A DNA stretch of 8,795 nucleotides from Comamonadaceae bacterium (GTDB lineage Bacteria > Pseudomonadota > Gammaproteobacteria > Burkholderiales > Burkholderiaceae_C): assembly GCA_947374505.1 (NCBI GenBank), contig CANCCE010000109.1, forward strand, positions 1-8,795, read 5' to 3'. The notes beneath the pieces were generated by a model. The model was not told the origin of the DNA and did no database searches. It worked only from the letters and a program-made list of their open reading frames with translations. A program made the translations under genes and the position numbers. The first letter of the stretch is position 1. Each line of letters starts with the position of its first letter. Positions 1-6,711 of this stretch are shown here, piece after piece.

Positions 1-2468
1 GCGTGCCGCACCTCGTCAAAACGCTGGTGCAAAGAAGCGTCGCCCAACACACACCGGGCACGCGTCATGGCTTGGTGTTCCCAGGTCCAAGCGGTGTTGC
101 TGCCGCGCTGCTGCTGGTAATTCGCATACGCCGCAAAACTGATGACCAACAGACCCGAGCCGCCATTCGGCCGCAACGCGGTATCGATCTCAAACAAGTC
201 GCCTTCAGCCGTCTTCACCGTCAACCAATTGATGATCTTGCGGACCAGCGTGGCATACACCTCGCTCGCCTGTTCATCGTCGTCCTCATAGACAAACACG
301 ATGTCCAGATCGCTGCCGTAGCCGAGCTCTTTGCCGCCCAACTTCCCATACGCAATGACAGCGAATTGGGACTGCTCGCGGTGCCGGTATTTCAGGCGCT
401 GCCAGCACCAGTCAGCCGTCAGGCTGAGCACGGCTTCCGCCAAGGCGCTGAGGTCATCGGCCACCTGTTCGACGGTCAGCATGTCTTCCAAATCGCGCGC
501 CAATGTGCGAAAAACCTCGGCATGGTGCGCGCGCCGCAACAAGTTGAGACAGGCTTCGTCATCGTCCTCGCCCGTCCGCTTCAGCGCGGCCAGACGCAGC
601 TCAACCTCGGCTTTGAAAGTGGCTGCATCGAAGCGCTGGTGCAACATATCGTCACTGGCCAACTCATCAATCACACTCGGATGCTGCTGCAGGTAACGCG
701 CCGTCCACTTGGCCGCACCCAACAGCCTTAACAAGCGCTCATGCACCGAAGGCCGTTCGAGCAGCATGGCGAGGTAACTTTCACGCCGTAGCAAGGGTTC
801 AATCCAATCGACCAGACGCAACGCAGCTTCTTCGGTGGCCTTGCCTTCGCTCAGCAAGACGGCCGTTCGCTGCACCAAGCGAATCAGTCGGCCACGGGAC
901 TCTTCGCGCAGCACCAGCACGCGGGGGTGGCTGCTCCACTCGGAAATTCGCTCTCGAAAACCCAGCGGCCAAGCGGCGGCTTGCTGCTCCACCAGCTCAC
1001 TGATTTCTTGCGGTGCGCTGGCTGTTTTATTGCAGCCTTTGCATTCAGCATTGCCGCCGAGCAGCTTGTCAAATTCGCCCGCCACCAGCTCACGGTGCGC
1101 ATCCAATTCGGCCAAAAACGAACAACAGTCGCTGTAGCCCAAGGTTTTTGAAATCCAGGCCAAGTCGTCGTCGCGGGTCGGCAAGACGTGCGTCTGCTGG
1201 TCGTCTAAGTACTGAATACGGTGTTCGACGCGGCGTAAAAAAACATACGCACGAGCCATCGCCTCGGCGGTTTCTTTCGGCATCAAGCCGGCATTGGCGA
1301 CGCGCTGCAACGCATCCAGCGTCGGGCGGGTACGCAACTCCGGAAATTGCCCGCCACGGACGACTTGCAACAGTTGCACGGTGAATTCAATTTCACGGAT
1401 GCCGCCGCGAGACAACTTGACGTCGTTGGCGCGCTCAGGGTGACCGGCGCTCCGACGCTGAGCCTGCTCGCGGATTTGACGGTGCAAGATACGCAACGCA
1501 TCAAAAACGTTGTAATCCAGGTAGCGCCTGAAGACAAAGGGCAACACCGAGCTGCGCAAAGCCTGCGCCGAGCCATTGCTGACATTGTTGCTGCCGCCGG
1601 TTTCATGGCTGTTGCCGGTCACACCGCCGCTGAGGCTGGTCAAAGGTGCGACCACCCGGCTTTTAAGCCAGGCAAAGCGCTCCCACTCACGGCCTTGCAC
1701 CTGAAAATACTCTTCCAGCGCGTTAAGGGAGATCGCCGCTGGCCCGGAGTTGCCGTTGGGGCGCAGGGCCAGATCGACTCGAAAGACAAATCCATGCTCG
1801 GTGGTGTCACCGATCAACGCGTACATGGCCTTGACTTGATGTGCAAAATATTCGTGATTCGAAATGTGGCCGCGACCATCGGCACGACCGCTTGTCTGGC
1901 CGTCATGGTCATAGACATAAATCAGGTCGATGTCGCTTGAGACATTCAGCTCGCGCGCGCCCAGCTTGCCCATGCCGATAACCCACAGACTGGCGCGCAC
2001 GGCAGGGTTGACAGGGGCAACTGCGGTCTCTGAAACGGTCACCAACTCAGGCGGCACCAACGGCGCGCCATACAACGCGTCCAGCTCCAACCGGGTAGCG
2101 CACATGGCGACATCGAGCGCCAATTCAGCCAGATCGGTCATGGCTCGGGTGACCACCAGCAACGGCGCTTGGGTCGGGCCATCGCCTTCGCAATCCAACA
2201 CCACCAAGCGCTCCATGACGATCTGGCGCAACACCCGCAAGGCCGCACCCGTGGTCAAGCCCTGCGCCAACAACGCGTTCAACGCCGTTTGCATGGCCGC
2301 TCGCTCTGGCGGACCGGCGGCTAAAAGAGGCAGTTGGTCGGCATAACGGCGCCGCAGGCGCTGGACGCAGCGCGAGTAGGCGGCACCTTCCTCCTCAAGG
2401 CCGGCGGTCAGAGGGGTTGCGTTGGGTTCAGACAAAGCGGTCAAATCAGCGTCAGGCGTTGAGTACAT
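1..2468 (-). CDS. glnE: Bifunctional glutamine synthetase adenylyltransferase / adenylyl-removing enzyme (GlnE), 3' end outside window
   Basis: GlnE attaches AMP to, and removes it from, a tyrosine of glutamine synthetase in the cytoplasm, following nitrogen status relayed by PII protein. The minus-strand frame is open for 822 codons and leaves the window. Two nucleotidyltransferase domains are visible. The N-terminal adenylyl-removing domain has GMGKLG at residues 165-170 followed by ELNVSSDIDL, with the acidic pair D179/D181. The C-terminal adenylyltransferase domain has AYGKLGG at 706-712 followed by GYGSDLDI, with D720/D722. Between them is the family signature GGIREIEF (E359-F362), and WTWEHQA occurs near the visible end. 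E. coli GlnE has about 946 residues, so roughly the last 120 are missing. The ATG at 2468 is chosen because an in-frame TGA lies just upstream and because it places the first motif where E. coli has it; no good Shine-Dalgarno is seen. Oddities are a Gly/Ser/Asn-rich insertion at residues 277-301 and a CxxC at C476/C479. The gene is divergent from yhdP. Confidence 0.96.
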   Translation of the reverse strand, partial: MYSTPDADLTALSEPNATPLTAGLEEEGAAYSRCVQRLRRRYADQLPLLAAGPPERAAMQTALNALLAQGLTTGAALRVLRQIVMERLVVLDCEGDGPTQAPLLVVTRAMTDLAELALDVAMCATRLELDALYGAPLVPPELVTVSETAVAPVNPAVRASLWVIGMGKLGARELNVSSDIDLIYVYDHDGQTSGRADGRGHISNHEYFAHQVKAMYALIGDTTEHGFVFRVDLALRPNGNSGPAAISLNALEEYFQVQGREWERFAWLKSRVVAPLTSLSGGVTGNSHETGGSNNVSNGSAQALRSSVLPFVFRRYLDYNVFDALRILHRQIREQAQRRSAGHPERANDVKLSRGGIREIEFTVQLLQVVRGGQFPELRTRPTLDALQRVANAGLMPKETAEAMARAYVFLRRVEHRIQYLDDQQTHVLPTRDDDLAWISKTLGYSDCCSFLAELDAHRELVAGEFDKLLGGNAECKGCNKTASAPQEISELVEQQAAAWPLGFRERISEWSSHPRVLVLREESRGRLIRLVQRTAVLLSEGKATEEAALRLVDWIEPLLRRESYLAMLLERPSVHERLLRLLGAAKWTARYLQQHPSVIDELASDDMLHQRFDAATFKAEVELRLAALKRTGEDDDEACLNLLRRAHHAEVFRTLARDLEDMLTVEQVADDLSALAEAVLSLTADWCWQRLKYRHREQSQFAVIAYGKLGGKELGYGSDLDIVFVYEDDDEQASEVYATLVRKIINWLTVKTAEGDLFEIDTALRPNGGSGLLVISFAAYANYQQQRGSNTAWTWEHQAMTRARCVLGDASLHQRFDEVRH

Positions 2469-2529
2469 CAAGGTAAACAGTTTTCAGATTGAACCCCCGC
2501 CAGCCGCGACAGTCATAATTCCGAAGCCA
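2469..2529. promoter_or_regulatory. Divergent glnE/yhdP intergenic region
   Basis: Only 61 bp separate the two chosen start codons, so the promoters of both genes must lie here or extend into the opposite coding region. The yhdP frame stays open leftward to a TTG at 2422, inside the first codons of glnE on the other strand. A start there would remove the gap, but the extension has no conserved YhdP character and would place extra residues before the membrane anchor. No clear promoter was found reading toward glnE; the only AT-rich stretch, 2511-2520, is shared with the candidate yhdP -10. No NtrC-type (TGCACC) or obvious palindromic operator was seen. Confidence 0.6.
2489..2519 (+). promoter_or_regulatory. 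Candidate sigma-70 promoter for yhdP and the kinase gene
   Basis: The hexamer CATAAT at 2514-2519 matches the -10 consensus at five of six positions. TTGAAC at 2489-2494 matches the -35 consensus at four of six. The spacer of 19 bp is longer than the optimal 17, so the -35 is weak evidence. If this -10 is used, transcription would begin around 2525-2527, only a few bases before the ATG at 2530. This would give a leaderless or nearly leaderless message. The call rests on motif match alone. Confidence 0.35.
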
Positions 2530-5500
2530 ATGGATCCTGTAACGCCCCCCCCAACCCTGCTGCCGCCTCGCCGCGTTCGCCTGACAGCCCGCGTGTCGCG
2601 GGTATTGTTGTGGCTGCTCGTGGCATTCTGGCTACTGGTAGGGCTCAGCTATGGACTGCTACAAATCTGGATTGTGCCGCGTATTGGCGATTTTCGCCCA
2701 CGCCTTGAAATCGAGGCCAGTCGCGCGCTAGGGGTACCCGTTCGCATCGGCAACATCAACGCCCATTCCGGCGGCTTGATCCCTTCTTTCGAACTCACCG
2801 AAGTCAGCTTGCTCGACCGCGAAGGTCGCACCGCGCTGCGCCTGCCTCGCGTGGTGGCCGCGTTGTCGCCTCGCTCGCTGTGGAGTCTGGGTTTTGAGCA
2901 ATTGGTGATCGATGGCGCCGAAATCGACATTCGACGCACGGCCAATGGTCAATTTCAAATCGCTGGCCTCGACCTGTCCGACACCGCGCGTGGCAATACA
3001 GCGTTTGCCGACTGGGCTTTTGAGCAAACCGAGCTGGTCTTGCGCGGTGGTGTCGTGCGCTGGACTGACGAAACACGCGACGCACCGCCGCTGGTCTTGA
3101 CCGACCTGGTCGCTGTCTTGCGCAACCCGGGCAAACGCCATCTGATGCGCATCGACGCGACACCGCCAGCCGCCTGGGGCGAGCGCTTCAGCGTGCGGGC
3201 CCGGCTGAGACAGCCGTTGCTATCGGGCAGCGGCTCATCGTGGAAGACTTGGTCTGGTCAGCTGTACAGCGAGTTCAGCCGCGCCGATGTCTCGCAGCTG
3301 AGGCAATACATCAGCCCGGAACAATTTGGCGTTGACGTCAGCAGCGGCCGAGGGTCTTTGCGCATTTGGGCCGATCTCGCGACCGGCCAATTCACTGGCG
3401 CGACGGCTGATCTTGCCCTGAAAGACGTCAGCACCCGACTGGCCCGCGAGCTGCAGCCGCTGACGCTGGTCTCGGTGGTCGGCCGCTTTGGAGGCCAACT
3501 GCGCGTCAACGGCTTTAGCCTGCAGACCGACGGCTTGTCCTTTGAACTAGACGATGGCTTGGTCTGGCCGGGCGGTAATGTATGGCTGACGCACACCGAT
3601 GCTGAAGGCCGCCAACCGTCCAAGACTGAGCTCAAAGCTGACAAGTTGGACTTGACTACTTTGGCCCGCATGGCCAAGCGTTTACCGTTGGGCGACACCA
3701 CCCACGCCATGCTCAACAGCTTTGCGCCCAAAGGACTGGTGGAGCGCGTCGAGACAAGCTGGTATGGTGAGCTGACAGCCCCCCTCAAACTGTCAGCGCG
3801 CGGTCGCGTGACCGGCCTAACGCTGGCTGCAGCAGTCGCCAGCGCCAGCACACTGGCGCAGCCGCTACCGGGCCGGCCCGGCGTCGAAAATGCCACGGTT
3901 GACTTCGACCTGACGCAAGAAGGCGGTCAAGCTCAGGTCCAACTGGCTCAGGGGGCACTCGAATTTCCAGGCGTTTTTGAGCAACCTCGCGTGCTCTTCA
4001 AAGAGCTTTCAACCGAAGTGCAATGGAAACTCAGCGGCGCACAGGTTGAGTTACAGCTGCGCAAACTGCGCTTTGCCAATGCCGATGCTGAGGGTCAAGC
4101 AGAAGTCCGCTGGACCAGCGCAGACAAAGCCGCAACCACCGCGGGAAAAGCGCTCAGACGTCATCCGGGTGTGCTGGACTTGCAAGGCAGCATGAGTCGC
4201 GGCGACGCCAGCCAAGTGCATCGCTATCTGCCGCTGGTGTTACCCGAGTCAGCACGGCACTATGTGCGCGACGCAGTGCAGCAAGGTCAACTGAGTGAGG
4301 TCAAATTCAAGGTCAAAGGCGACTTGCTGCAACTGCCCTTTGCGAATCCAAAACACGGCGATTTTCTGGTGACGGCCAAAGCGAGTAATGTGCGCTATGC
4401 CTATGTTCCCCCAACACTTTCAACCAAAGCAAGCAGCACTACCGCCAAGCCGTGGCCCACGCTCGAGTCCCTGCAGGGCGATTTGATTTTCAGCCGCCAA
4501 AGCCTTGACGTGCGTGCCGCGCAGGGGCGCGTGGCTGGCCTTGACGGACTCCTGCTCGTGCGAAGCAGCGCACGCGTGCCCAATCTGGCTGATCCGGTCG
4601 TCGAAATCAACACCAACATCAAAGGCCAACTGGCGCAAGGCCTGCAGTTTGTCAACACCTCGCCGGTGTCCAACATGTTGGGCGATGCACTGCTGCAAAC
4701 CACCGCCAGTGGCCAAGCCGACTACACCATGCGCTTGCTGCTGCCTTTGTACAACCTCGACAAAAGCACCGTGCAAGGCAATCTCGCGCTGGCCGGCAAC
4801 GACGTTCAATTCACAGCCAACAGCCCAGCGCTGGGACGCCTGAGAGGTGCATTGGCGTTCACCGAAAACAGCTTTCGGGTGAGCAATGCGCAAGCTCGCA
4901 TGCTTGGCGGCGAGATCCGCTTTGACGGCGGCATGCGAGCCGGCGCTACGGCCTCGGGCACCGGGCGCAATATGGCGGCCGCTGAACCCGTCGAAGCACC
5001 CATTTTGTTTCGCGGCCAAGGCACGATTTCTGCCGAGGGCCTGCAGCAGGCACGCGAGTTGGGCATCGTCGCCACGCTGGCAAACCATGCCAGCGGCAGC
5101 GCCGCCTACAGCGCCACGCTGGGCTTTCGCCGCGGCAACGCCGAGCTCAGCGTCAGCAGCAGCTTACAGGGTATGGCACTGAATTTGCCAGCCCCCTTGA
5201 GCAAAGTCGCTGGCGAGCCGCTGCCACTGCAGTTCGATCAGACGCTGCTGCGCGAGTCGCTGGCACCAGGTAAAAGCCTGCAAGACCAGCTGAGCCTCAC
5301 GCTCGGCAAGCTCGCCAGCGTGCGCTATGTGCGCGACCTGAGGGGTGCAGAGCCACGGGTGCAGAGCGGCAGCATCGGGGTCGGATTGGAGGCTGGCGAA
5401 TCAGTGGCACAGCCGGCTAACCAAGTCGCGGCCAATGTGAACTTGCTGCGCGTTGATGTTGACGCTTGGCGCAACGTGATCAGCGCGGCCACGTCGCCCA

Positions 5501-6711
5501 AGAACACTGCGGCGAAAAAGCCAGCCGCCACTTCTGCAGGGGCAGGCTCAGACTACCTGCCGACCATGCTGGCATTGCGCGCCAATGAATTGACTTTTGA
5601 AGGCTATCAACTCAACAAAGTGGTGTTGGGCGCATCGCGCGTGGGTTCTAACTGGCGCGCCAACATGGATGCGGAGGAACTGAGTGGTTACGCCGAATTC
5701 GGCCAACCCAACGCAGTCCCGGGGGGTGCCGGCGACCGCCTTTATGCGCGACTCTCCCGTCTGCGTCTCGGTGCCAGCACCGCGCGTGAAGTGGAAACAC
5801 TGCTGGAGGGCCAGCCAGCAGCCATTCCAGCGCTTGACATTGTCGTGGAGAACATGGAACTAAAGGGTAAAAAACTCGGCCGCGTAGAGGTCGAGGCGGT
5901 GAACCGCGGCGCGCAGTTACTGGCGCGCGACAGCGGCGTGCGCGAATGGCGGCTGAACAAACTCAATGTCATCTCACCGGACGCCACGCTCTCAGCCAAT
6001 GGCAACTGGGCCGCCTTGACGCCGTCAACGCCAAGCCGCCGGGTACAAATGGAATTCAAACTCGACATCCATAACTCGGGTGAACTCTTGAAACGACTGG
6101 GGATGGATGGTTTGGTGCGCCGAGGCAAAGGCAAACTCGAAGGCCAAGTGGGCTGGATGGGCTCCCCGCTGAGCCTCGACTACCCGAGTTTGAGTGGGCA
6201 ATTCAATGTCAATGTCGAGAGCGGGCAGTTCCTCAAAGCGGAACCCGGCATCGCCAAGCTACTGGGCGTGCTGAGTCTCCAAGCTTTGCCTCGCCGGCTA
6301 ACGCTGGATTTCCGCGACGTATTCTCGGAAGGTTTTGCCTTTGACTTTGTGCGCGGCGACGTCGCCATTGAGCAGGGCCTGGCGCGCACCAACAACCTGC
6401 AAATGAAGGGCGTGAGTGCCGCCGTGCTGATGGATGGCAGCGCCAACATCGCCCGCGAAACGCAAGACTTGAGGGTCGTGGTGATCCCGGAGGTCAACGC
6501 GGGCACTGCCTCGCTGATCGCCACCGCCATCAACCCGGCCATCGGCCTCGGGACGTTTTTGGCTCAGATGTTTTTCCGCCGGCCCTTGACCGAAGCGGCG
6601 ACTCAGGAATTTCACATCGACGGGTTGTGGAGCGATCCTCGGATTACACGCGTTGAGCGAAAGCCCGCCAGCGCCACACCCGGCAAAGCCACCGGAGGCA
6701 GCCCGCCATGA
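2530..6711 (+). CDS. yhdP: YhdP-family (TIGR02099) AsmA-like envelope protein, probable inter-membrane phospholipid transport bridge
   Basis: YhdP proteins are anchored in the inner membrane and span the periplasm. In E. coli, YhdP with TamB and YdbH supports phospholipid delivery to the outer membrane. The 1393-residue product has a short Pro/Arg-rich cytoplasmic N-terminus and one membrane helix at about residues 25-46. A very long beta-rich AsmA/DUF3971-type periplasmic region with many short Leu/Val repeats follows. The C-terminal block, about 1225-1380, is typical of the family: a GQFLKAEPGIAKLLGVLSLQ-type segment, then LPRRLTLDFRD, then RDLRVVVIPEVNAGTASL-like sequence (written here as QDLRVVVIPEVNAG) and an AINPAIGLGTFLAQ stretch. 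E. coli YhdP has about 1266 residues; part of the extra length is Ala/Thr/Lys-rich linkers at about 631-640 and 985-1007. The ATG at 2530 is preferred over the TTG at 2422 because it keeps a normal anchor and avoids glnE. Its ribosome site is weak. The stop overlaps the next start. Confidence 0.93.
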   Translation: MDPVTPPPTLLPPRRVRLTARVSRVLLWLLVAFWLLVGLSYGLLQIWIVPRIGDFRPRLEIEASRALGVPVRIGNINAHSGGLIPSFELTEVSLLDREGRTALRLPRVVAALSPRSLWSLGFEQLVIDGAEIDIRRTANGQFQIAGLDLSDTARGNTAFADWAFEQTELVLRGGVVRWTDETRDAPPLVLTDLVAVLRNPGKRHLMRIDATPPAAWGERFSVRARLRQPLLSGSGSSWKTWSGQLYSEFSRADVSQLRQYISPEQFGVDVSSGRGSLRIWADLATGQFTGATADLALKDVSTRLARELQPLTLVSVVGRFGGQLRVNGFSLQTDGLSFELDDGLVWPGGNVWLTHTDAEGRQPSKTELKADKLDLTTLARMAKRLPLGDTTHAMLNSFAPKGLVERVETSWYGELTAPLKLSARGRVTGLTLAAAVASASTLAQPLPGRPGVENATVDFDLTQEGGQAQVQLAQGALEFPGVFEQPRVLFKELSTEVQWKLSGAQVELQLRKLRFANADAEGQAEVRWTSADKAATTAGKALRRHPGVLDLQGSMSRGDASQVHRYLPLVLPESARHYVRDAVQQGQLSEVKFKVKGDLLQLPFANPKHGDFLVTAKASNVRYAYVPPTLSTKASSTTAKPWPTLESLQGDLIFSRQSLDVRAAQGRVAGLDGLLLVRSSARVPNLADPVVEINTNIKGQLAQGLQFVNTSPVSNMLGDALLQTTASGQADYTMRLLLPLYNLDKSTVQGNLALAGNDVQFTANSPALGRLRGALAFTENSFRVSNAQARMLGGEIRFDGGMRAGATASGTGRNMAAAEPVEAPILFRGQGTISAEGLQQARELGIVATLANHASGSAAYSATLGFRRGNAELSVSSSLQGMALNLPAPLSKVAGEPLPLQFDQTLLRESLAPGKSLQDQLSLTLGKLASVRYVRDLRGAEPRVQSGSIGVGLEAGESVAQPANQVAANVNLLRVDVDAWRNVISAATSPKNTAAKKPAATSAGAGSDYLPTMLALRANELTFEGYQLNKVVLGASRVGSNWRANMDAEELSGYAEFGQPNAVPGGAGDRLYARLSRLRLGASTAREVETLLEGQPAAIPALDIVVENMELKGKKLGRVEVEAVNRGAQLLARDSGVREWRLNKLNVISPDATLSANGNWAALTPSTPSRRVQMEFKLDIHNSGELLKRLGMDGLVRRGKGKLEGQVGWMGSPLSLDYPSLSGQFNVNVESGQFLKAEPGIAKLLGVLSLQALPRRLTLDFRDVFSEGFAFDFVRGDVAIEQGLARTNNLQMKGVSAAVLMDGSANIARETQDLRVVVIPEVNAGTASLIATAINPAIGLGTFLAQMFFRRPLTEAATQEFHIDGLWSDPRITRVERKPASATPGKATGGSPP
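2545..2552 (+). repeat. C8 homopolymer tract at the 5' end of yhdP
   Basis: Eight consecutive cytosines lie 15 bases after the A of the chosen ATG. They encode part of the proline-rich N-terminus, before the membrane helix. A one-base slip here would shift the frame at about codon 6-8 and abolish the product unless translation restarts downstream. Such tracts can be contingency sites, but eight bases is short and may be chance in GC-rich DNA. Confidence 0.9.
6694..6698 (+). promoter_or_regulatory. Ribosome binding site of the sensor kinase gene, inside the yhdP 3' end
   Basis: GGAGG lies nine bases before the ATG at 6708, within the last codons of yhdP. It is the strongest Shine-Dalgarno sequence in the window and fixes the kinase start. 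Together with the ATGA overlap it supports translational coupling, with ribosomes that finish yhdP restarting on the kinase gene. Confidence 0.8.

Noticed and set aside
3..731. A 242-codon plus-strand open frame antisense to glnE
   Set aside because: The opposite strand encodes unmistakable GlnE C-terminal domain motifs over the same bases. The frame has no recognisable domain, and its low-complexity composition is what a GC-rich gene gives in reverse.
1347..2346. Two further plus-strand open frames (1347-1940 and 1930-2346) antisense to glnE
   Set aside because: They lie over the GlnE N-terminal domain and have no family features; codon-bias shadows.
2422..2529. N-terminal extension of YhdP from TTG at 2422
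   Set aside because: Rare start codon, no Shine-Dalgarno, overlaps the first codons of glnE on the other strand, and adds sequence unlike the family before the membrane anchor.
3258..3896. A 212-codon minus-strand open frame inside yhdP
   Set aside because: Antisense to a continuous, well-supported YhdP frame, rich in Ser/Arg/Pro as expected for a shadow; no domain or ribosome site seen.
4420..5088. A 222-codon minus-strand open frame inside yhdP
   Set aside because: Same reasoning: no recognisable motif, overlapped completely by yhdP.
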